In this document: piece after piece, positions 57,748 to 64,000 of the stretch
Position numbering within the stretch: the first letter of the stretch is position 1
How the letters are laid out: the number at the start of each line of letters is the position of its first letter
Origin: Hyphomicrobiaceae bacterium
Lineage (GTDB): Bacteria > Pseudomonadota > Alphaproteobacteria > Rhizobiales > Hyphomicrobiaceae
Direction: 5' to 3'
DNA length: 64,000 nucleotides
Assembly: GCA_025351355.1 (NCBI GenBank)
Contig: JANXWC010000192.1
Span: 31,900 to 95,899, forward strand
Made by a program: the position numbers and the translations under genes
The notes under the pieces: model-generated
Databases searched by the model: none
The model's input: the letters and a program-made list of their open reading frames with translations, nothing else
Told to the model about the DNA's origin: nothing

Positions 57748-57963
57748 GGGTTGGGAGCAGCGCGCGTTTAGATTGATTTCGTCAATGCGTTGAAGTTCTA
57801 TCTGGGGTTGTGCATTATATGTGGACTCTTTCCACAATGCCCGCGATGGCCATCGCATCGGGCGTCTGAGACAGGGGCGCGGATGGAAACCATCTGGAGA
57901 ACGCATCGCTCGACCCGAGACGATGACAAACTAAAGCGGCTGCAAGTGCCGACGACCAAGGCG

Positions 57964-58005
57964 GGTGTAAACCCCGACGAACACGGCCGGTGTAAACCCG
58001 GACGA
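57964..58005. repeat. Two 17-bp direct repeats, 25-bp period
   Basis: GGTGTAAACCCCGACGA (57964-57980) and GGTGTAAACCCGGACGA (57989-58005) differ at one position. They resemble the sub-repeats at the ends of some IS families, but no transposase gene remains beside them. Confidence 0.5.
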
Positions 58006-58308
58006 GTAGGGTGGTGAAAACCGCACCCGATGGCGCCATTCGCGCTCCGCTCTCAGACGCCAAGGCGGCTGGCGCGTTTTTCGACAGCGCGCGGCGTTAA
58101 CCAGTTAACCAAACGGCAACATTGCCGGGCTCGCCGGGGTTTGGGGCAACTTTGCAAACTGGGTCGTGACCCAGTGACAGAACGCTTGCAGGTGGCAGCC
58201 GCCGTCGCTATAACCGGCGCAACGGTGGCCTCATGGACACCGTTTTTTACTCCCAGGTGCGTCGGCCGGCTGGCCATGGCGATGTCTGGTCTCTAATCAT
58301 CGGTCGGG

Positions 58309-58385
58309 CGGAGCGTAGCGCAGCCTGGTAGCGCACTTGCTTCGGGAGCAAGGGGTCGGGAGTTCGAATCTCCCCGCTCCGACCA
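58309..58385 (+). tRNA. tRNA-Pro (anticodon CGG)
   Basis: A 77-nt cloverleaf. The acceptor arms CGGAGCG and CGCTCCG pair perfectly, A73 and an encoded CCA follow, and the D-loop AGCCTGGTAGCGC and T-arm GGGAGTTCGAATCTCCC are standard. The anticodon stem CTTGC/GCAAG encloses the loop TTCGGGA, so the anticodon is CGG, reading codon CCG. Its 3' part, from the anticodon loop on, is duplicated at 60861-60909. Confidence 0.97.
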
Positions 58386-58389
58386 ATGA
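58341..58389. repeat. Left attachment-site copy (attL) in tRNA-Pro
   Basis: 49-bp segment starting at the anticodon loop and running 4 bp past the CCA. It matches 60861-60909 in every base; the bases just outside differ (C versus T before, A versus T after). Confidence 0.8.
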
Positions 58390-59055
58390 AATCAATAACT
58401 TAACTTTCGGATAACTTCAAAAAGGCTCAAAAAAGGCTCAAGATTTCAGGCCGAAATTGCCCCCGAACCACCGGCCCAAGTTGCCATACATGGAAGATTA
58501 ATCTCCTCATCGTCGCTCCCATCGCGACACCTCGAACGAACTGCAGTGTGCTGCCGCCCCGAGGCTTGACCGCAACGCACCCGGTGACCCGTTAGCGCTG
58601 CGCCCATTTCACAACCGTGGCCACGCCGAGCCCGAATGTCGCCGTCACCTGACGGCAACTCGCGCTATTGCGAAAAGCGGCCGAGCGCACCGTCGCTTTC
58701 GACCTTATCGCGTCGGACGAACGTCAATCGCCCAATCGAGGCTTTTGACCCAACTGAGACATCGGTCATTTCTGCAAAGACATTCGGAACGAGAGAAACT
58801 TGGCGCGCGATCTGCGCCTGATCGATCAACGTGCCCATATTCCTTTCAACAGGATGGCGGAACGGGGGGGGGCGGACGGGCACATGCTGCCGGAGGCACC
58901 GGTTTATTCTCCGTTCATACGAGGGCGAGAAAATCTTGCGCTCGAATAATCGCGGAGCAAACATGCATCGGCCTGCTGTCGTTACGACGACACTCGCTGC
59001 TGGTCCAACGTGCTAGCCACTCCGCAACGCGTCGGCCAACAGGGAGGAATACGCC
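58386..59055. other. Intergenic region at the left end of the element
   Basis: 670 bp of mostly unrecognised sequence. It contains the AAAAAGGCTC tandem direct repeat (58419-58440, period 11 bp) and the transposase relic at 58550-58681. The final AGGGAGGAA at about 59040-59048 is the ribosome-binding site of the crotonase gene. No intact gene is seen. Confidence 0.5.
58550..58681 (-). pseudogene. IS630-type transposase HTH relic
   Basis: One minus-strand frame reads SCRQVTATFGLGVATVVKWAQ, then Arg and an in-frame stop (58592-58594), then RVTGCVAVKPRGGS. This matches the helix-turn-helix and linker of IS630-family transposases (S-x-x-x-A-x-x-F-x-V-S-x-x-x-V-x-K-W ... G-x-x-x-x-K-P-x-G-G). Only about 45 residues survive, with one stop and no catalytic core, so it is dead. 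The assignment is by motif pattern from reading, not by alignment. Confidence 0.5.
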
Positions 59056-59829
59056 GTGGCATGGGATATTCGTGTCATCGACGACTGCGCCGTCGTCGTC
59101 ATGAACACCAACAAGGTCAATGTCCAGAACGACCGCTTCTTCGCTGACCTGCACGAAGCGTTCGACACACTGGAACGCGAGTTCGCTGCCTTGCCGGTGG
59201 TGCTGACGGGACAGGGCGATGCCTTCTCCGCCGGGATCGACTTTCAGTATAGCTTCGATATCTTCGGAAGCGGCGATCCCAACAAGATCCGCGACTGGTA
59301 TCGCAATTATCGCGCAACGAACCTGCGCATTTTCCAGTATCCGCGCCCGACCGTCGCCGCGATGAATGGACACGCCATCGCCGGAGGGCTCATCACCGCG
59401 CTGGATTGCGATTTCCGCATTGCCGTTCGCAAGCCCGCCAAGTTCGGATTGAACGAGGTGCCGATCGGCATACCAATGCCGTCGGCCTATGTGGAGATTA
59501 TAAAATACGCCCTCGGCGATAAGGTGGGTGCGCTAACGACGCTGCGCGGGCTGCTTTACTCTGTCGAAGAGGCCGAAATGCTCGGCTTTTTTCATGAGGT
59601 GGTCGAGCCGGACCAACTGCTGGCGACGGCCATCCGATGGGCGAAGTGCATCTCGCCGGACTGCAACACAGCATACGCCATGTCGAAAAAGGCGCTGCAG
59701 GACAGCGTCGTACGGCAAATCGAGGAACGCACGGTCGCGCTCGATGCGCTGTTACCAGAAGGCATGAGCGACCAAGGAAACCGCCTTGCCCAGGATCGCC
59801 GCCGTCGCGAGATAATGAAAAACAAGTGA
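59056..59829 (+). CDS. Enoyl-CoA hydratase/isomerase family protein (crotonase)
   Basis: Crotonase-fold protein of 257 residues. GQGDAFSAGIDFQYSF carries the oxyanion turn, NGHAIAGGLITALDCDFRIAV the second core motif, and LNEVPIGIPMPSAYVEIIKY the third. The first loop lacks the classic GRAFSAG form (DAFSAGID here). The start is GTG 59056, favoured by AGGGAGGAA seven to eight bases upstream. The substrate is unknown. It is the only intact gene inside the tRNA-flanked element and has no operon partner. Confidence 0.85.
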   Translation: MAWDIRVIDDCAVVVMNTNKVNVQNDRFFADLHEAFDTLEREFAALPVVLTGQGDAFSAGIDFQYSFDIFGSGDPNKIRDWYRNYRATNLRIFQYPRPTVAAMNGHAIAGGLITALDCDFRIAVRKPAKFGLNEVPIGIPMPSAYVEIIKYALGDKVGALTTLRGLLYSVEEAEMLGFFHEVVEPDQLLATAIRWAKCISPDCNTAYAMSKKALQDSVVRQIEERTVALDALLPEGMSDQGNRLAQDRRRREIMKNK

Positions 59830-59837
59830 GCCTGCGA

Positions 59838-60545
59838 TCAGGCACCGCTTTTCAAATAGGATTGCAAGCGTTTGCGATCGACGAGCAATCGCGGCGCATT
59901 GATGCCGGACAGGATCACCAGATGGCGTCTGAGTTCGCCGATGGCCTGGTTGACACGTTGCCGACCCAGACCGGCGATGAGGCCAATTTCATGCTGAGCA
60001 ACGGCCAGTTCCTCGACATCGGCGTCATGCTCGCGCGTGACCATCATCAACGCGCGGGCGACCCGCATATCAGGGCCAAACAGCCTCGTGGCTGCGAGCA
60101 TGCCGACAAAGGAGCCCATCCGCCGGTTCATGATGGCGCAAAGGCATTGATTGAACGGGAGCGACGTCTGTCTGAGGAGGTCGAAGGTCGACTTCGGGAT
60201 CAAGCAAACCACAGACGATACCATGGCTCGCAGATCGTATTGCATCAGTTCGTTCTTGAGCAAAGATCCATCACCGCCCCATTCACCTTCCTGCAGGCAA
60301 AAGAGCGTCGTCTCGCCACCCTCTGGCCCGACAACATACATTTGAAGTACCCCATGAACGAGGCCATACTAGTGACTGCTGGGTTGCCCGGCACGCGTCA
60401 GGCAGTCCACTGCTGCGATTTCCCTCAACCGAGCGGTTGAACGCACCAAATCCTGCTGATCGGACTCAATCGCCCGATACCAACACGATGCGTCGAGGAA
60501 ATTGACGAGCGTATCCAAGTTGATCACCGCTTCGGCCGCGAACAC
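59838..60545 (-). pseudogene. Crp/Fnr family regulator interrupted by one amber codon
   Basis: From the GTG ending at 60545 to 59838 one minus-strand frame stays open except for TAG at 60369-60371. On both sides the sequence is Crp-like: LTRAGQPSSH, then stop, then YGLVHGVLQMYVVGPEGGET. TGG (Trp) would fit there, as in many family members, so a single G-to-A change is enough. The C-terminus keeps a winged HTH (EIGLIAGLGRQRVNQAIGELRR). A 167-residue product starting at ATG 60341 would lack half the cyclic-nucleotide domain. Converges with the crotonase gene. Confidence 0.65.
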
Positions 60546-60860
60546 CTCAACCTAACGATATCTGCGCGTCACTGCATAGAGTCCGTCAGCTTGTGCCCAG
60601 AGTGCCGATTGCAACTTGCACTGGACACGGACGGTATTAGGCTTATCGCGAACCCTGGTTACCGTCATTCCGCTATCGCATCATCAGCTAGAAAGTCGTC
60701 AAGTCCGCACGACAGAAGAAGGCTCAAAGAGTAGCTCAAAATCGCGTTCATAGTGCGGTCCAGATAAGTGCTTGAAATTGTTCACTAAAATTGTCATGGA
60801 GCACTTGCTTTAAGAGCAAGTGCTCAAAAATAAATAAGCAAAATCAGATAATAAACTGTT
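60546..60860. other. Intergenic region at the right end of the element
   Basis: 315 bp, increasingly A/T rich toward the right attachment copy and unlike the GC-rich surroundings. It holds GGCTCAAA/AGCTCAAA direct repeats at 60721-60740 and one strong hairpin (60799-60825). No gene is seen. Confidence 0.5.
60799..60825. promoter_or_regulatory. Perfect 11-bp hairpin near the right attachment site
   Basis: GAGCACTTGCT and AGCAAGTGCTC enclose a TTAAG loop. On the plus strand the stem is followed by AAAAATAAATAAG. Read on the minus strand, the T-rich stretch comes before the stem, so it is not a standard terminator in either direction. Confidence 0.5.
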
Positions 60861-60909
60861 TTCGGGAGCAAGGGGTCGGGAGTTCGAATCTCCCCGCTCC
60901 GACCAATGA
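60861..60909. repeat. Right attachment-site copy (attR), tRNA-Pro fragment
   Basis: Perfect 49-bp duplicate of the tRNA-Pro 3' half and 4 bp beyond the CCA. It lacks the 5' half and cannot fold into a tRNA, so it is not a second tRNA gene. Confidence 0.85.
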
Positions 60910-60951
60910 TTTGAAGTAGTTAAGTGTTCATTGCGAACGGCTTATCAGCCG

Positions 60952-62049
60952 TTACGCTGACAATACGCGGCGCGGCACCAGCACATCGCCACGCATGATC
61001 GGGCGCGCGGTGCGCAGCGTGCCGGCGACAACGTCCATCGCCGCGCCATGCCCCTTGGTGGTGAGGCGTATGTCGATCTGCCCCGACGGATGCTCGATCC
61101 AGATCGTCCGCGGATTCTCAGTGCTCGGCGTCGCCACTTGGTGGGCGATCGAGCCCGCCAGCGCGCAGGCCGAGGCCACACACACACCACCCGTAACCGC
61201 ATGGGCCGCATGCAGCGCCAACGGCGTGAGATAACGCGACGTGATCGTGCCGCCGTTACGCGGCGCCGAGAGAATACCGACTTTCGGGATCACCTTGTCA
61301 GCGACGTCGCCGAAGCCCATCAGCCGGCCAGCCTCGCGACGGATCGCTTCGACGCGCGCCATCATTGCCTTGTTGCCATCGATGCCGGCCTTGAGTTCGG
61401 TGCCATCGAGGCCGAGATCGCTGGCGCGCATCAGCATCATCGGCATCGCCACATCGATGCAGGTGACTTCGACGCCTTGAATGGTATCGCATACATTGCC
61501 GGTCGGCAGCATCTTGCCGGAGATCGAGCCCACCACGTCCATGAAATTCAGCACGATCGGTGCGGCAGTGCCGGGCACGCCGTCGATGCGGGCCTCGCCC
61601 TCATAGGCCACGAAACCGCCAGGCGTCTGCACGATCGCCTCGATGCGCGACTGGGTGTTGACGTTGTAGATCATGGCGCGCGTTTCGCCATCGGCGGCGG
61701 GATAGATCCCGGTCTCGATGGCGAACGGCAGCACGCCCGACAGCATGTTGCCGCAACTGGGACTGGTGTCGACAATGGGCTTGGCAAAGTCGACCTGCGC
61801 TAACAGGTAGTCGAGATCGATGCCCGGCCGGATCGACTTGGAGACGATGGCCACTTTGCTGGTGGTGACGTCGCCGCCGCCGAGGCCGTTGATCTGGCGC
61901 AGATCCGGCGAACCCATGGCCGCCAGCAGCACCCGGTCGCGGGCCGCCACATTTCCCGGCAAATCCGCCGCGTTGAAGAACGGCCCGCGCGACGTGCCGC
62001 CACGCATGAAGATGCAGGGAATGCCGATCTGGTCACGCATCGTTTTCAT
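60952..62049 (-). CDS. 4-oxalomesaconate tautomerase-like PrpF/GalD family protein
   Basis: PrpF-fold isomerase of 365 residues. IPCIFMRGGTSRGPFF and GSPDLRQINGLGGGDVTTSK are typical of GalD/LigU tautomerases of the gallate and protocatechuate 4,5-cleavage pathways. SPSCGNMLSGVLPFAIE contains a conserved Cys. The PrpF alternative (methylaconitate isomerase) is less likely because no prpC or prpD is nearby. The ATG ending at 62049 is used, with AGAGAGG upstream; a GTG one codon earlier is possible. Divergent from the FAH-family gene. Confidence 0.8.
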   Translation of the reverse strand: MKTMRDQIGIPCIFMRGGTSRGPFFNAADLPGNVAARDRVLLAAMGSPDLRQINGLGGGDVTTSKVAIVSKSIRPGIDLDYLLAQVDFAKPIVDTSPSCGNMLSGVLPFAIETGIYPAADGETRAMIYNVNTQSRIEAIVQTPGGFVAYEGEARIDGVPGTAAPIVLNFMDVVGSISGKMLPTGNVCDTIQGVEVTCIDVAMPMMLMRASDLGLDGTELKAGIDGNKAMMARVEAIRREAGRLMGFGDVADKVIPKVGILSAPRNGGTITSRYLTPLALHAAHAVTGGVCVASACALAGSIAHQVATPSTENPRTIWIEHPSGQIDIRLTTKGHGAAMDVVAGTLRTARPIMRGDVLVPRRVLSA

Positions 62050-62121
62050 CACGCCTCTCTGTATTCGTCGACCGAAGTAGGCTCTGAAAGCGGAAGCCCG
62101 TCCTCACTTAGACCGTGGCCG

Positions 62122-62143
62122 TGAAAACGAATAGTTATTTTCA
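62122..62143. promoter_or_regulatory. Dyad in the divergent galD/FAH region
   Basis: TGAAAA and TTTTCA form a perfect 6-bp dyad with a 10-bp spacer, in a short A/T-rich patch. A LysR-type or other dimeric regulator could bind here, but the sequence is short. Confidence 0.3.
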
Positions 62144-62310
62144 GCTCCGATATTGACGGTCGCTACGGCGGGGCGGAGGGAAGCACGTGCACGCTGAACC
62201 CGGTCTGCCCGTCGGGTCGGTCCGGCATGGCTGGAAAGCCATCTCTGGTGTAGACACATGCGGGGTCGAACGCTTACCCATGCGAGATCACAAGTCCAGG
62301 GAGACACGGA

Positions 62311-63159
62311 ATGAAACTCGTTCGATTTGGTGCCGCCGGTGCCGAGAAGCCAGGCTTGGTCGATGCATCAGGTGCCATTCGCGATCTGTCCGCGCACATC
62401 GCCGACATCACCGGCGAAACCTTGGCGCCGGCCAGCCTCGATCGTCTGCGTAAGCTCGATCCGAAATCGTTGCCGGAGGCACCCAAAGGCGTGCGGCTCG
62501 GTGCGCCGGTCGCCCGCTCGCACAACTTCATCGCCGTTGGCCTCAACTACGCCGATCACGCCAAGGAAACCGGCGCACCCATTCCGCCCGAGCCGATCCT
62601 GTTCAACAAGCTGGCCAACTGCATCGTCGGTCCGACTGACGACGTGATGATCCCCAAGGGTTCACTGAAGCTCGACTGGGAATGTGAAATCGCCTTCGTC
62701 ATGAACCAGCGCACGCGCTATGTCGAAGAAAAGGACGCGTTCAAATACATCGCCGGCTATGCCGTGTGCAACGACGTGTCGGAGCGGCATTTCCAAGCCG
62801 AACGCAGCGGCCAATGGATGAAGGGCAAGAGCTTCGAAACATCCGGCCCACTCGGTCCTTGGCTGGTGACCACCGACGAGATCAAGGACGTGCAGAACTT
62901 GCCGATGTATCTCGACGTCAACGGGAAGCGCATGCAGACCGGTTCCACCAAGACGATGATTTTTTCGATTGCGCATCTCGTGCACTACATCTCGCAGTTC
63001 ATGGTGCTGGAAGCCGGCGACGTTGTCACCACAGGTACGCCGCCCGGCGTCGGTCTCGGCATGAAGCCGCAGGTGTTTCTAAAGGCCGGCGACGTCATGA
63101 CGCTCGGCATCGAAGGCCTCGGCGAGCAGCAACAGAAGGTGGTGCCGTTCAAGTTGTAA
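62311..63159 (+). CDS. Fumarylacetoacetate hydrolase family protein
   Basis: FAH-fold enzyme of 282 residues. SHNFIAVGLNYADHAKETG marks the start of the catalytic domain, LDWECEIAFVMNQRTRYVEE gives the metal-binding Glu residues, and GYAVCNDVSERHFQAERSGQWMKGKSFET-like sequence and TGTPPGVGLGMKPQVFLKAGDV complete the site. Members hydrolyse acylpyruvates or related ketoacids, or decarboxylate. The substrate is unknown, though galD next door hints at aromatic-ring products. GGGAGA precedes the ATG. Confidence 0.88.
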   Translation: MKLVRFGAAGAEKPGLVDASGAIRDLSAHIADITGETLAPASLDRLRKLDPKSLPEAPKGVRLGAPVARSHNFIAVGLNYADHAKETGAPIPPEPILFNKLANCIVGPTDDVMIPKGSLKLDWECEIAFVMNQRTRYVEEKDAFKYIAGYAVCNDVSERHFQAERSGQWMKGKSFETSGPLGPWLVTTDEIKDVQNLPMYLDVNGKRMQTGSTKTMIFSIAHLVHYISQFMVLEAGDVVTTGTPPGVGLGMKPQVFLKAGDVMTLGIEGLGEQQQKVVPFKL

Positions 63160-63191
63160 AATTGTCGGTGGCGGGTTCAGAAAACCTTACA

Positions 63192-63824
63192 CTAGGTCAC
63201 CGACTCATTAAATCGCATCCAGATGCGAACTGCAGCAAGTTTCACCGACGCCAGGAAGTTGGCGTCGTGTTTGTCATAGCGTGTGGCAATGGCACGATAA
63301 TGCTTGATTTTGTTGAAGAAGCGCTCGACGAGATTGCGGCGCTTGTAAGCGCGCGGACTGAACGCAGGCGGGTCGAGCCGGTGATCGAGTGGGCGAATGT
63401 TGGCGACGGCGCCTTGGGCTGCGATCTGGGCGCGGAGCGCGTCACTGTCGTAGCCGCGATCGGCCAGCAGGACGCATTTGCGCGGCAGTGCCACGAGCAT
63501 GTCCTCGGCGCTTTTGCCGTCGTGGGCCTGGCCTTCCGTCAGCTTCAGCGAGATCGGGAGCCCGAACGCGTCGACAAGGGCGTGGATTTTGGTCGTAAGC
63601 CCACCGCGGGAGCGGCCCATGCAACGACTTCGACCGCTTTTTTTTCGCCGTTCGCGGCATGTTGATGGACACGCACGACCGAGCTGTCGATCATCTGGAT
63701 CTTGCCAGCATAAGCTTCTGATACCGATTGCAGAAGTTTGTCCCAGATGCCGGCCTTGCGCCAACGCACGAAGCGATTGTAGCAGGTCGTCGATGGGCCA
63801 TATCGTTCCGGAACGTCGGCCCAC
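63192..63824 (-). CDS. IS5-family transposase, downstream frame (orfB)
   Basis: Second half of a frameshifted transposase. After the slippery A8 run it reads RSRGGLTTKIHALVDAFG and contains the second catalytic Asp (LLADRGYDSDAL) and the catalytic Glu in RRNLVERFFNKIKHYRAIATRYDK. The part before the slip site is not normally translated in this frame; the true product is a fusion with orfA. Confidence 0.88.
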   Translation of the reverse strand: MGRRSGTIWPIDDLLQSLRALAQGRHLGQTSAIGIRSLCWQDPDDRQLGRACPSTCRERRKKSGRSRCMGRSRGGLTTKIHALVDAFGLPISLKLTEGQAHDGKSAEDMLVALPRKCVLLADRGYDSDALRAQIAAQGAVANIRPLDHRLDPPAFSPRAYKRRNLVERFFNKIKHYRAIATRYDKHDANFLASVKLAAVRIWMRFNESVT

Positions 63825-63970
63825 GGCGAGCCGGACCGCAATCGCCAGAAGATTCCGTTCAATACGCGGCGATCATCCACGCGCGCCACCCCGCGCGACT
63901 TGCGCGGCAGCAGCGGATCGATGATTGCCCACTCGGCATCGCTGAGTTCGTAGCGACGTAGCTGTGCCAT
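63545..63970 (-). CDS. IS5-family transposase, upstream frame (orfA)
   Basis: First half: DUF4096-type N-terminal domain (YELSDAEWAIIDPLLP, GIFWRLRSGSPWADVPERYG) and the first catalytic Asp95 (MIDSSVVRVHQHA). The frame runs into an A8 run on the minus strand (plus-strand T8 at 63638-63645), where a -1 slip joins it to orfB at GEKK/SGRSR. Without the slip it ends in non-conserved sequence. Confidence 0.88.
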   Translation of the reverse strand: MAQLRRYELSDAEWAIIDPLLPRKSRGVARVDDRRVLNGIFWRLRSGSPWADVPERYGPSTTCYNRFVRWRKAGIWDKLLQSVSEAYAGKIQMIDSSVVRVHQHAANGEKKAVEVVAWAAPAVGLRPKSTPLSTRSGSRSR

Positions 63971-64000
63971 CCCAACCTCCCTCAGTTGGAATCATGAATC

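Larger units (their letters stand above)
57587..58308. other. Intergenic region between ileS and tRNA-Pro
   Basis: 722 bp with no convincing gene, although small frames exist on both strands. It contains a possible weak terminator (57721-57747), a 25-bp-period direct repeat (57964-58005) and low-conservation sequence with phrases such as GGTGTAAACCC that recall IS ends. lspA, often downstream of ileS, is not here. Confidence 0.5.
58341..60909. mobile_element. Putative 2.5-kb integrative element in tRNA-Pro
   Basis: The tRNA-Pro 3' half is repeated exactly (49 bp) at 58341-58389 and 60861-60909, 2,520 bp apart. Integrase-mediated insertion at a tRNA anticodon loop produces this arrangement, leaving the tRNA intact on one side. 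Inside are a crotonase gene, a broken Crp/Fnr-type gene and an IS630-type transposase relic. Short direct repeats of GGCTCAAA form lie at 58420-58441 and near 60721-60740, the kind of inner arm sites that integrases bind. No integrase is present, so the element is either a decayed remnant or was mobilised in trans. Confidence 0.7.
63173..64000 (-). mobile_element. IS5-family insertion sequence, running to or past the window edge
   Basis: Two overlapping transposase frames fill 63192-63970. The outer ends begin GGTTCAG at 63174 and, on the complementary strand at the right edge, GATTCATGATTCC, which may be imperfect terminal inverted repeats. The right boundary may fall a few bases beyond the window, so the target duplication cannot be checked. 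Confidence 0.8.

Noticed and set aside
58665..58964. 99-residue minus-strand frame (MFAPRLFERK...) as a gene
   Set aside because: No domain, no ribosome-binding site and no conservation cue. The transposase-like relic in another frame overlaps part of the region.
60861..60909. A second tRNA-Pro gene
   Set aside because: Only the 3' half is present, with no acceptor 5' strand, D-arm or 5' anticodon stem. It fits an attachment-site duplicate better.

Overview
The window is chromosomal DNA of an alphaproteobacterium, most likely a Hyphomicrobiales member. The evidence is the pcm-tolC-popZ-valS order, an alphaproteobacterial-type LexA box (GAAC-N7-GAAC) in front of lexA, a moaC-moeA-lexA cluster, an ELM1-family gene and a high-GC coding bias. 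The genus cannot be fixed from sequence alone. Most of the window is ordinary housekeeping and catabolic DNA. The accessory signals sit at the right-hand end (about 55.4 kb and 57.6-64 kb) and just after lexA.

Layout: 0-10 kb holds fabD, pcm, two tandem TolC-type outer-membrane genes, a PopZ-like polar organiser and valS. 9.8-12.8 kb is phoR-phoU-phoB on the minus strand, without pstSCAB. 13-17.4 kb carries an Lrp regulator, ELM1, a 2OG-Fe(II) oxygenase and small secreted proteins, including a PsiF-like one. 17.9-23.3 kb has gyrA (Leu at the quinolone-resistance Ser83 position) and tcuAB. 23.4-33 kb has a subclass-B3-like metallo-beta-lactamase, a six-gene branched-chain/aromatic-acid-type ABC importer operon with its own acyl-CoA ligase, and an SbmA/BacA-like ABC protein. 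33.2-36.7 kb has a citrate-synthase-like protein lacking both catalytic histidines, then moaC, moeA and lexA. 36.7-39 kb is hypothetical genes plus a cluster of stem-loops. 39.1-44.6 kb has lutABC, an orphan Rossmann/SAF oxidoreductase, rfbC and a second PsiF-like protein. 44.9-54 kb has ppx/gppA, rlmE, a TPR protein, a paaG-paaI pair, purN, a glutamine amidotransferase, a flippase and a PBP5-type carboxypeptidase. 54.3-57.6 kb is ileS.

The two most unusual structures are these. First, ileS carries a 100-bp element bounded by perfect 23-bp inverted repeats. It is translated in frame within the CP1/editing region and adds a Pro/Gly-rich stretch to an essential enzyme. Second, a tRNA-Pro(CGG) gene is followed exactly 2,520 bp later by a perfect 49-bp copy of its 3' half that starts in the anticodon loop. 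The intervening 2.5 kb has the form of a tiny integrative element. It contains a crotonase gene, a Crp/Fnr-type gene broken by one amber codon, an IS630-like transposase relic, and direct repeats near both ends that look like integrase arm sites, but no integrase.

The window ends in an IS5-family element with a programmed-frameshift transposase, next to galD-like and fumarylacetoacetate-hydrolase-family genes. Working together: PhoR/PhoU/PhoB, the PsiF-like proteins and Ppx/GppA suggest phosphate and stringent-response physiology. The importer, TcuAB, LutABC, PaaG/PaaI, GalD and FAH-family genes suggest a life on organic acids and aromatics.
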